Origin: JAGVJT01 sp964513205
Lineage (GTDB): Bacteria; Pseudomonadota; Gammaproteobacteria; Legionellales; Legionellaceae
Direction of reading: 5' to 3'
NCBI GenBank assembly: GCA_964513205.1
Contig: CAZELP010000001.1
Span: forward strand, 62,001 to 126,000
Length of the DNA stretch: 64,000 nt
Positions 16,937 through 24,287 of the stretch are shown piece after piece. The notes under the pieces are model-generated. The model did no database searches. It was not told the origin of the DNA and was given only the letters and a program-made list of their open reading frames with translations. The position numbers and the translations under genes were made by a program. Within the stretch, counting starts at the first letter, position 1, and each line of letters begins with the position of its first letter.

Positions 16937-17915
16937 AAGCACTGGCGCCTGGTTGTAGCGGATAATTTGGATCTGGATCTAGTATTTTGATTTGTAAAGG
17001 AAGGCGTTGAGGGATCAATAGCCATTCATTTTCGCTTTTTACTTGTTGTTGTTGAGTTCTTACGCTTGTTTCTTGTCGATTTGACGCCCAAACTGTATTC
17101 ACTATTCGACCATGAAAAATTTTACGAAAATAATACATACGCAACACAATAATCGCCTCATCACCAGGTCGAATGCGTCGTAAATCTGTTTCATTAAAAT
17201 TGGCTTGCACCCACCAATTCGTTGTATCGACAAATGAAAACAGGGGGGTGCGAATTTTAACTGGCGTTCCTGAGGAAATGTACAAGTTATCAACAATTCC
17301 ATCTAAAGGCGCTCTAACCGTTGTTAGATTAAGGTTAACCAATGCATTGTCCATCGACGCTTTAAAAGCTTTTATTGCTTTGCGTTGAGCAATCATTTGT
17401 TGATCTTCTACTTCAATTTGTTTTTTGAGTGCTTGTTTTTTATTTTCAAAAGACTGCCATCGATAACGCAGTAACTTCACATCTAAAGCAGGAACTGCCC
17501 CTCGCAAAGCCACATTATTTTTTAAATCATATTCAAGCTTGGCTTGTTCAGTATCAAAAATAGCCGCTTTTAATAGGTTTCTTGTTTTTTGAGTTTGCTT
17601 ATCTATCACACGAAGTTTTTCGATCGCCTTTTCATAAGTCGCTTTTGCATACACATAAGCAAGACGATAAGGCTCTTCATACACTTGGATTAAAGGCTCT
17701 CCTTTTTTTACCACCTGTCCATTTTTAACATAAACTTGTGTGATATACCCAGACACATCGGCGGCAATCGGCGTAACGTTAGTCACAACAAACGCATTGT
17801 TGGTAATGGGAATAAGATAGGAAAACCAATGATATAAGCCGATTAAAAAACCAACGACAACGACCGTAATCGGTAAGTTAATTTCTTTTTTTGAAACTTT
17901 AAAAATACTCAACAT
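16905..17915 (-). CDS. HlyD/EmrA-type periplasmic adaptor
   Basis: A 336-residue membrane fusion protein. One N-terminal membrane segment (ITVVVVGFLIGLYHWFSYL) is followed by a lipoyl-like half (DVSGYITQVYVKNGQVVKKGEPL). A long alpha-helical hairpin comes next, then the second lipoyl half (LTTVRAPLDGIVDNLYISSG) and a beta-barrel domain. It links the FUSC pump with the TolC-like channel encoded downstream. It is the first gene of the operon, transcribed away from the oriC region. Confidence 0.85.
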   Translation of the reverse strand: MLSIFKVSKKEINLPITVVVVGFLIGLYHWFSYLIPITNNAFVVTNVTPIAADVSGYITQVYVKNGQVVKKGEPLIQVYEEPYRLAYVYAKATYEKAIEKLRVIDKQTQKTRNLLKAAIFDTEQAKLEYDLKNNVALRGAVPALDVKLLRYRWQSFENKKQALKKQIEVEDQQMIAQRKAIKAFKASMDNALVNLNLTTVRAPLDGIVDNLYISSGTPVKIRTPLFSFVDTTNWWVQANFNETDLRRIRPGDEAIIVLRMYYFRKIFHGRIVNTVWASNRQETSVRTQQQQVKSENEWLLIPQRLPLQIKILDPDPNYPLQPGASAYVYLKAHTNH

Positions 17916-18136
17916 GGCGTCATCAACTCCGAATCATTCAATAAACATAACCGACCTCAGCAAAACGTGCAATTTATATTCTGAAGATCCATAGAGCAAA
18001 GTGTGAAGTAGATGCGTATAAAATGCATCTATCTACTCTTAACTTCAGAAGCTACCATTTGACTGAGTCTTCATTCAGGTGTTGATCACACCCTAAAAAT
18101 TCAAATAACTCTATGTTTTTTATATTAAAAAAACAA

Positions 18137-18145
18137 TTATCCACA
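18137..18145 (+). promoter_or_regulatory. Consensus DnaA box
   Basis: TTATCCACA is the exact high-affinity DnaA box. It is the left end of the first copy of the 34-bp direct repeat in the probable oriC. Confidence 0.75.
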
Positions 18146-18172
18146 GATAAATTGAAGCTAATAACAAACATA
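18139..18172 (+). repeat. 34-bp oriC direct repeat, copy A
   Basis: It begins ATCCACAGA and ends GCTAATAACAAACATA. It matches copy B (18512-18545) at 31 of 34 positions, with the copies 373 bases apart. Both begin inside a DnaA box and continue into an AT-rich stretch. Confidence 0.8.
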
Positions 18173-18511
18173 AATAAATATATTCTTATATTATTTTAAT
18201 ATGACATCTTACGCATTTTTGAGGATAAATGGGTTAATGCCCTTATTTTTATCATTTCAGCATGAAAAAATGAGGACCAAACAAAATGATGTGCTGAAAG
18301 GCTAAAAATCCCTGTTCCATTTTAGAGAAAATCGAGAACCCTAAAGTTTTCCTATGGATATCTATTGAAAAGCGTGTGTTTGAATAGACGAATAACTTGA
18401 TGATTGAGCTATATTTGAAATCTTTCAAGAAATACTTACGAGGTAATTCACGGCTAGATCACACACAAAAAAATCTCTTAACTATTTGTTTTTTAAAAGA
18501 TATAACAAAAT

Positions 18512-18545
18512 ATCCACAGAAAAATGAAAGCTAATAACAAACATA
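18512..18545 (+). repeat. 34-bp oriC direct repeat, copy B
   Basis: Second copy of the repeat at 18139-18172, with three substitutions at its positions 10, 15 and 16. The DnaA box at its left edge (18510-18518) is ATATCCACA, one base off consensus, so its affinity is probably lower than that of copy A. Confidence 0.8.
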
Positions 18546-18687
18546 GATCTTTAAATAAAAATACTTTTTTATAATATAAATGCCTTTCTTGACAAAAAGA
18601 GGATTAAAAGCCACGAAGACATATATTTGACATCAAATGAAAAATTTCCTATGATCGCGTGCTCTGAAAAATATAGACAGGTCTATT

Positions 18688-18822
18688 ATGAAACGAACTT
18701 TCCAACCTAGTAATTTAAAACGTAAGCGTGATCACGGTTTTCGTGCAAGAATGGCCACAAAAGGTGGGCGTCTGGTGTTAAAAAGACGTCGTGCAAAAGG
18801 CCGAAAACGTCTATCAGCATAA
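18688..18822 (+). CDS. rpmH: Ribosomal protein bL34
   Basis: A 44-residue, highly basic protein reading MKRTFQPSNLKRKRDHGF at the start and ending KRRRAKGRKRLSA, the standard bL34 sequence of the large ribosomal subunit. It opens the conserved rpmH-rnpA-yidD-yidC-mnmE series, and rnpA starts on the very next base after its stop. Translation initiation signals lie in the oriC-proximal leader. Confidence 0.97.
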   Translation: MKRTFQPSNLKRKRDHGFRARMATKGGRLVLKRRRAKGRKRLSA

Positions 18823-19170
18823 GTGTATCGTTTTACGAAAGCGCATCGCCTGTTAAAAAAATCTGATTTTGATCGCGTTTTTAAGCAAGCAAAAAGACTC
18901 GTTGTGCCAGGCTTTACATTACTGTTTAGAGGTAATGACGTCGGACATTCAAGATTAGGTCTTGTTGTGCCTAAAAAAATAATTGCCAGAGCTCATGAAA
19001 GAAATCGTGTAAAACGTCTTGCTAGAGAAACGTTTCGACAGAAAAAAGATTTACCTGCTTTTGACATTATTGTGCTGGTCAGAAAAGGTGAAATCACTCA
19101 AAACAAGCAGATGATGAGCACGCACTTGGATGAGGCATGGAACAAATTAACAAAATCAAACAGGGATTGA
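18823..19170 (+). CDS. rnpA: Ribonuclease P protein component
   Basis: A 115-residue protein cofactor of RNase P, which matures the 5' ends of tRNAs. The N-terminus (YRFTKAHRLLKKSDFDRVFKQ) and the RNR-type signature ERNRVKRLARETFR (about residues 65-78) are diagnostic. The start is GTG at 18823, immediately after the rpmH stop, so translation is probably coupled. The 3' end overlaps yidD by 34 bases. Confidence 0.95.
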   Translation: MYRFTKAHRLLKKSDFDRVFKQAKRLVVPGFTLLFRGNDVGHSRLGLVVPKKIIARAHERNRVKRLARETFRQKKDLPAFDIIVLVRKGEITQNKQMMSTHLDEAWNKLTKSNRD

Positions 19171-19397
19171 GTCATTTTTTGTGCTGGACTATAAGGGCTT
19201 ACCAGTATTGGCTTAGCCCTGTTCTCATGCCTTCTTGTCGATTTTATCCCAGTTGTTCCGCTTATGCTTATGAAGCAGCAAGCACTTTAAATCCTGCTCA
19301 AGCTTTGTTTTTTATTATCAAACGATTACTAAAATGCCATCCTTGGCATCCAGGTGGTTACGATCCTCTCATTCACCCCAATCAAGAGAAAAATTAA
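19137..19397 (+). CDS. yidD: Membrane protein insertion efficiency factor YidD
   Basis: An 86-residue small protein of the YidD family with the diagnostic pattern YQYWLSPVLMPSCRFYPSCS, then KCHPWHPGGYDP. It sits on the inner face of the membrane and assists YidC-dependent insertion. The start lies inside rnpA, with GAGG directly before it. The stop overlaps the yidC start by one base (TAATG). Confidence 0.94.
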   Translation: MEQINKIKQGLSHFLCWTIRAYQYWLSPVLMPSCRFYPSCSAYAYEAASTLNPAQALFFIIKRLLKCHPWHPGGYDPLIHPNQEKN

Positions 19398-21040
19398 TGG
19401 ATATTCGACGCATCGTATTGTTTTCAGCTTTATTTTTTGTCGGCTACACTCTCATGAATACTTGGCGCGCAGAGCACCCCAGTGTTTCTGCTCCCATCGT
19501 AATCAACGGGGCCATGGAAGCTGTTTTACCCCCATCATCAACTGATGTGCCTGTTTTTCATGAAAATCAGCAGTCCAATAATAGTCCAATAAAGACGTCT
19601 ATTATTGAGGTAAAAACCGATGTACTGGATCTCAAAATCGACTTAAAAGAAGGGCGTCTTATTCAGGCAAGCTTGATTGATTACCCTGAGCATGCCAATG
19701 ATGATAAGCCTTTTGTGCTTTTGAATCAGAATGATGAAACACGTTACGTGGCAAGTACGCAGTTGTATAGTTTGAATGACAATCAAGTTCAAGCAACCAA
19801 CATCCAGTTTATGGCTGAAAAGTCACATTATCAAATGTCTGATTCAGAAAATCAGCTTAAAGTGGAACTCATTGGTAAAAATGAACAAGGTGTTTCTGTT
19901 AAAAAAGTTTTCACTTTAAATAAAGGAAGTTACTTAATTCAAATTGATGAAACCGTACGCAATGAAGGCGAGCATCCTTGGATGGGATATTTTAATACAC
20001 AGCTTTCTAGAACATCTCATTCAGTCGAAAAATCGACACCTTTCCAAGTGGGCTCTTATACGGGGGCGTCTTATTCTAATCCAGGTGTCCATCGTTATCA
20101 AAAAGTAACATTCAAAGACATGGCGAAATCAAACCTAGATGCCACAGTCAATGGTGGTTGGGTCGCCATGCAACAGCGTTATTTTTTGACGGCATTTATA
20201 CCCAATTCTGATTCAAAAAATCGTTTTTATACCAGACTGTTATCTGGTGATGATTATGCAATAGGTACTGTTTCTCCTTCTGTAAGCTTAGAACCACAGA
20301 CCGCTCAAACTTTCCAAACTAAGCTTTATGTTGGTCCTGAGGTCTCTGAAACCTTATCTGCTATTGCTCCAGGGTTGAATTTAACAGTTGATTATGGATG
20401 GTTGTGGTTTATCTCTTCCATGCTGTTTTCAGTAATGAAATTTATTTATCAATATGTCGGTAATTGGGGTTGGGCTATTGTCATTGTCACGGCTCTGATT
20501 AAACTTGCATTTTATCGTTTGTCTGCCACAAGTTACCGTTCTATGGCTGCTATGCGAAAACTGCAGCCCAAAATGCAAGCACTGCGTGAGCGTTATGGCG
20601 ATGACAAAGCGAAAATGAGTCAAGCCACAATGGAACTTTATCGTAAAGAAAAAGTGAATCCTTTGTCTGGATGCTTGCCTATCATTGTGCAAATTCCAGT
20701 TATGATCGCGTTGTATTGGGTTTTGGCTGAAAGCGTTGAGTTTCGTCTTTCCCCATTTGTTTTTTGGATTACTGATTTAGCTTCGCCTGATCCATGGCAT
20801 GTTTTACCGGTTTTGATGGGAATTACCATGTTGATTCAGCAAAAATTGAATCCCGCTCCACCAGATCCAATGCAAGCTAAAATGATGATGTTTCTGCCTG
20901 TTTTAATGACGGGGCTTTTCTGGAATTTTCCGTCAGGACTGGTTTTATACTGGACAGTGAACAACACACTCACCATCCTTCAACAATGGTATATTACACG
21001 TCAATATCATGACGAAAAGCCGAAAAAATCTCAAAAATGA
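19397..21040 (+). CDS. yidC: Membrane protein insertase YidC
   Basis: A 547-residue insertase (Oxa1 family, Gram-negative form). One N-terminal membrane segment (RIVLFSALFFVGYTLM) is followed by a large periplasmic beta domain up to about residue 330. Five C-terminal membrane segments follow, with the conserved helical hairpin (KLQPKMQALRERYGDDKAKM) and LPIIVQIPVMIALYWVL. ATG 19397 gives the standard MDIRR start. It is flanked by one-base and four-base overlaps with yidD and mnmE. Confidence 0.97.
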   Translation: MDIRRIVLFSALFFVGYTLMNTWRAEHPSVSAPIVINGAMEAVLPPSSTDVPVFHENQQSNNSPIKTSIIEVKTDVLDLKIDLKEGRLIQASLIDYPEHANDDKPFVLLNQNDETRYVASTQLYSLNDNQVQATNIQFMAEKSHYQMSDSENQLKVELIGKNEQGVSVKKVFTLNKGSYLIQIDETVRNEGEHPWMGYFNTQLSRTSHSVEKSTPFQVGSYTGASYSNPGVHRYQKVTFKDMAKSNLDATVNGGWVAMQQRYFLTAFIPNSDSKNRFYTRLLSGDDYAIGTVSPSVSLEPQTAQTFQTKLYVGPEVSETLSAIAPGLNLTVDYGWLWFISSMLFSVMKFIYQYVGNWGWAIVIVTALIKLAFYRLSATSYRSMAAMRKLQPKMQALRERYGDDKAKMSQATMELYRKEKVNPLSGCLPIIVQIPVMIALYWVLAESVEFRLSPFVFWITDLASPDPWHVLPVLMGITMLIQQKLNPAPPDPMQAKMMMFLPVLMTGLFWNFPSGLVLYWTVNNTLTILQQWYITRQYHDEKPKKSQK

Positions 21041-22380
21041 TCATGCGTGAAACGATTGCGGCCATTGCAACACCGCCAGGATTTGGTGGTGTTGGCATTG
21101 TTCGTCTTTCTGGGCCCTCAGCTTATGAAATTGCGCTCAAGATAAGCCGAACTGACAAGCTAATTCCTAGAATGGCCACTTTTCGAACTTTTTTTAACGC
21201 TGATGATTTACTTGATGAAGGGATTGTCATTTATTTCAAAGCTCCTCATTCTTTTACCGGTGAAGATGTCATTGAATTTCAAGCGCATGGTTCACCTGTC
21301 GTTTTAAATCGAATTTTAGACGCATCAATAGCCCTTGGGGCTCGTTTAGCAAAACCGGGCGAATTTTCTTTGCGCGCGTTTTTAAATAACAAAATAGATT
21401 TAACTCAAGCTGAAGCCATTGCTGATTTAATTGCCTCATCGTCCGATCATGCCTCAAAATTAGCCCTGCGCTCGCTACAAGGTGATTTTTCCAAAAGAGT
21501 GCATGAAGTCAATGATGCCATCGTTCATTTAAGAATGTATGTGGAGGCTGCCATTGATTTCCCAGAGGAAGAAATTGATTTTTTAGGTGATGGTCGAGTT
21601 GAAAATTTGCTTTTAACGATAAAACAAAATCTTTCACAGTTGCGCCGAGAAGTTCAACAAGGCGCTTTATTGAGAGAGGGGGGCATTGTGGTGATTGCGG
21701 GTCCTCCCAATGCGGGTAAGTCAACCCTCATTAACGCATTGGCAGGGGATGATATTGCGATTGTAACGGACGTTGCGGGAACAACTCGAGATGTCATGCG
21801 TGAACGAATTTTAATAGATGATTTACCCATTCAAATTGTAGATACAGCAGGACTTCGAGAGACTGACGATATAGTCGAGCAAGAGGGAATCAAGCGTGCC
21901 CGTCGAATGCTTGAACAAGCAGATTGCGTTTTATGGGTGTCGACGGCTGAAAATCTCAATCAAACTGAACCGTCTTTGACTTCTTTTTTAAGCGTTTCTT
22001 TGCCTCAACATGTTCCTATTCTGAAAATTTTCAACAAAATTGATCAAATGAATCAAGCGCCTAAGCGTGAAGAGCAGTCTTTATTTATTTCTGCAAAAAA
22101 AAATCTGGGATTGGACCTTTTAAAATCTGCCATTAAAGAGACATTGGGATATCAGCCTTCAGAAGGCATTTTTATGGCCAGACAACGCCATGTAGATGCA
22201 TTAAATGCAGCGGACACTTTTCTTGTTTCTGGTCAAAACGCTTTAAAAAATCAGCGAGCGGGGGAATTGCTGGCTGATGATTTATATCATGCTCATCTCG
22301 CTTTATGTTCTATTACGGGTGAATTTACTTCTGATGATTTGTTAGGAGAGATTTTTTCAAGTTTCTGTATTGGTAAATAA
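21037..22380 (+). CDS. mnmE: tRNA modification GTPase MnmE
   Basis: A 447-residue GTPase that, with MnmG, installs the carboxymethylaminomethyl group on U34 of several tRNAs. The N-terminal folate-binding domain starts ETIAAIATPPGFGGVGIVRLSG. The G domain has GPPNAGKSTLINAL, DTAGLRETDD and NKID. The C-terminus is the catalytic CIGK. The start at 21037 overlaps the yidC stop as ATGA; ATG 21043 is an alternative. No mnmG gene is in the window. Confidence 0.97.
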   Translation: MIMRETIAAIATPPGFGGVGIVRLSGPSAYEIALKISRTDKLIPRMATFRTFFNADDLLDEGIVIYFKAPHSFTGEDVIEFQAHGSPVVLNRILDASIALGARLAKPGEFSLRAFLNNKIDLTQAEAIADLIASSSDHASKLALRSLQGDFSKRVHEVNDAIVHLRMYVEAAIDFPEEEIDFLGDGRVENLLLTIKQNLSQLRREVQQGALLREGGIVVIAGPPNAGKSTLINALAGDDIAIVTDVAGTTRDVMRERILIDDLPIQIVDTAGLRETDDIVEQEGIKRARRMLEQADCVLWVSTAENLNQTEPSLTSFLSVSLPQHVPILKIFNKIDQMNQAPKREEQSLFISAKKNLGLDLLKSAIKETLGYQPSEGIFMARQRHVDALNAADTFLVSGQNALKNQRAGELLADDLYHAHLALCSITGEFTSDDLLGEIFSSFCIGK

Positions 22381-22476
22381 AGATTTTCTAAACGCCGCCG
22401 ATACATGATCTAGACAGTGATGCAGAGCTTATATGAAAGCTTGATTCATCCTAAAAACAAGAATAAGGGGAGTGCC

Positions 22477-22686
22477 ATGTCTTATCCACAAAGTCTTGAA
22501 CATGAATTTTTACAAATGCTGTGCGATAAACAAATACAAGTCTCTATTTTTTTAAAAAGTGGGATAAAATTGCACGGCGTCATTGAAAAAGTCGATGAGC
22601 GCGTCATCTTTCTAAGAGATGCAATCACACAGATGGTTTATAAGCATGCTGTGTCGACAGTTGTGCCTGTTCAAAATCCTTTTTAA
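22477..22686 (+). CDS. Divergent Hfq-like RNA chaperone
   Basis: A 69-residue Sm-like protein whose core VSIFLKSGIKLHGVIE and QMVYKHAVSTVVP clearly match Hfq. It differs from E. coli Hfq at functional sites. The rim arginines (RRER, 16-19) are replaced by CDKQ, Q8 by Glu and Y25 by Phe, while K31 and the KH pair of the proximal site remain. The C-terminal tail is absent. ATG 22477 has AAGGGGAG upstream. It is not in the usual miaA-hfq-hflX setting but 96 bases after mnmE. It may be a second Hfq with altered RNA preference. Its last 62 bases overlap the opposite-strand thioredoxin gene. Confidence 0.85.
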   Translation: MSYPQSLEHEFLQMLCDKQIQVSIFLKSGIKLHGVIEKVDERVIFLRDAITQMVYKHAVSTVVPVQNPF

Positions 22687-23122
22687 GAGCGAGAAAATAC
22701 TGATTTAGTTTTCTGAGCGTAAGGCCACCATAGTGGATGTCTTGGAGTTTGCCTTCAGGATTTAACACAAAGAGGGCAGGCAAACTTCGGATATCGGTGA
22801 AATTGAGCGGACGTGCCGGATTTTCTATGAGAGAAGGGTACTTTACTCCGTAAGTTTTTGCCGATGCGAGTTGTTCTTCTGCCGAAACACCATCATAATT
22901 GACTGCATATAATGCAATGTTTTCATGTTGATGCGCATTAAAAAAGGCATTTAGGGTGTCTATTTCATCTATGCAAGGCGGGCACCATGTTGCCCAGTAG
23001 CTGATAAAAACCCATTTACCATGTAATGTTTCAAGAGGAATCTTTCCAGAAGAAGTAACAAGAAACGAGGCTGATGCTTGAAATCCAAGCATTAAAGAGA
23101 AAGCAAGTATGACCAACCGCAT
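22625..23122 (-). CDS. TlpA/ResA-like thioredoxin
   Basis: A 165-residue exported thiol-disulfide protein. A signal peptide (MRLVILAFSLMLGFQASA) is followed by a thioredoxin fold with active site WATWCPPC and the cis-proline region RSLPALFVL. Such proteins reduce periplasmic disulfides, often for cytochrome c maturation; a cytochrome c4 gene lies elsewhere in the window. ATG 23122 is chosen to begin at the signal peptide. The final 21 codons run antisense into the hfq-like gene. Confidence 0.82.
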   Translation of the reverse strand: MRLVILAFSLMLGFQASASFLVTSSGKIPLETLHGKWVFISYWATWCPPCIDEIDTLNAFFNAHQHENIALYAVNYDGVSAEEQLASAKTYGVKYPSLIENPARPLNFTDIRSLPALFVLNPEGKLQDIHYGGLTLRKLNQYFLALKKDFEQAQLSTQHAYKPSV

Positions 23123-23199
23123 AATAAGGCTTTGGAACTGTAGATTTTGTGAAATTATTTTACCACAAAATCCACAGTTCAAGTTAAAAATATCGTGCA

Positions 23200-23640
23200 T
23201 CAATGCCAATGCAAATCATGATTGACACGAGTCAACAACAAATGCTCATTCATTTTTGTCAGATCTTTGGGTATTTCATGCTCAATAAGACGTTTCACAT
23301 TTTTTGTGATGTGTTTTTTGATTCGTCCCATCATTCGAGGTTCTGCGACAAGGATCAACTTGTCATAGTGATTCGATGCGCGTTCTTTTTCCAAAAAATG
23401 GTCTATTTCTTTCACAAAATGAAAAATCTTATTTGTTTTGGGATCTTTTTCGGTTGTGTAAGTGCCCCTTCCTGAGGATGTTTTGTATCGTCCTGGTCGG
23501 TCTGTTGAAAAAGCAATATTCTTGTCTCTGTTTTCGACGTGATTCATTTCTTTGAATAAATCAAGATGATCTCTGTCATAGTGATAAAAATGACATGTCG
23601 TTGCATCAAAAACAACCATCCATGTTTTCTCTTGTCTCAT
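23200..23640 (-). CDS. Host-attachment family protein
   Basis: A 146-residue protein that fits the family annotated as required for attachment to host cells (Pfam Host_attach, as I recall). It has the N-terminal WMVVFDATTCHFYHYD, the GRYKTSSGRGTYTTEKDPK segment, and the C-terminal LILVAEPRMMGRIKKHI with LTKMNEHLLL. It has no signal peptide, so a direct surface role is doubtful; the fold recalls the eRF1 domain 1. The start has GGAGGG upstream. It precedes the TlpA-like gene by 77 bases on the same strand. Confidence 0.75.
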   Translation of the reverse strand: MRQEKTWMVVFDATTCHFYHYDRDHLDLFKEMNHVENRDKNIAFSTDRPGRYKTSSGRGTYTTEKDPKTNKIFHFVKEIDHFLEKERASNHYDKLILVAEPRMMGRIKKHITKNVKRLIEHEIPKDLTKMNEHLLLTRVNHDLHWH

Positions 23641-23792
23641 GATGAATACCCTCCTGGTACAGTCAGTTTTTTGTGTCGGATTTGTTTAAAATTTAACCTT
23701 CACGCTTTAATTGTAGCATAATTTTTAAACAAATATTCGAGTTGTTGTAGCGCTCAACACACAAGCCATATCGTATTAAGGGACATTTAGGT

Positions 23793-23798
23793 TATAAT
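23793..23798 (+). promoter_or_regulatory. -10 box of darP
   Basis: A perfect TATAAT ends six bases before the darP ATG. If used, transcription would begin at or next to the start codon and give a leaderless or nearly leaderless mRNA. The -35 position (about 23770-23775) is a poor match. Confidence 0.45.
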
Positions 23799-23804
23799 GC
23801 GCCA

Positions 23805-24287
23805 ATGAACGATATAAAAAGTAAAACCCAAAGAAAAAAAGACGCTCACGCATTAAATGCGCTGGGGGAGGCCTTGGTTCAGTTAAATGCAGATAAACTT
23901 GCACAACTCCCGCTTTCGCCTGCATTGAAGCAAGCCATTACTGAAGCCAAAACATTGAAAAGTTTCGGTGCAATAAAGCGTCACACCGCTTGGATAGGAA
24001 AGCTCATTCGTAAAGAGAATGGTGGGGAGTCTTTGATAGAGGCTTATGCGCGCCTACAGGAGACGGATGCGACGCAAGGCGTTTTTTTTCATGCTGTTGA
24101 GCAATGGCGGGAACGATTAATTCATGATGAAAACGAAGCTCTGACAGAATTTATTTCAAACTATCCGCAAGTTGATATTCAACGCCTAAGACAGTTGATA
24201 AAAAAGGCTCAACAAGAGCTCTTGCTGGAGAAACGCACTGGAGCGGGGCTTGCTCTGTTTCGTTATATAAGGCCATTTATTCAATGA
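23805..24287 (+). CDS. darP: Ribosome-associated protein DarP (YjgA, DUF615)
   Basis: A 160-residue basic protein matching the YjgA/DarP family, which acts late in assembly of the 50S subunit. Landmarks are KTQRKKDAHALNALGEALV at the start, RHTAWIGKLIRKEN in the middle and GAGLALFRYIRPFI at the end. No ribosome site is visible before ATG 23805, in line with the very close -10 box. It overlaps rlmL by ATGA, so two ribosome-biogenesis proteins are coupled. Confidence 0.9.
   Translation: MNDIKSKTQRKKDAHALNALGEALVQLNADKLAQLPLSPALKQAITEAKTLKSFGAIKRHTAWIGKLIRKENGGESLIEAYARLQETDATQGVFFHAVEQWRERLIHDENEALTEFISNYPQVDIQRLRQLIKKAQQELLLEKRTGAGLALFRYIRPFIQ

Larger units (their letters stand above)
17916..18687. 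other. Probable replication origin oriC
   Basis: A 772-bp gene-free, very AT-rich stretch between the efflux operon and rpmH. It contains a perfect DnaA box TTATCCACA (18137-18145), a near match ATATCCACA (18510-18518), and a TTATCCTCA on the other strand (18228-18220). It also has long A/T runs suitable for unwinding (for example 18170-18200) and a diverged 34-bp direct repeat around the first two boxes. Location beside rpmH matches Pseudomonas-type origins. The promoters of rpmH and of the efflux operon must also lie here. Confidence 0.7.
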
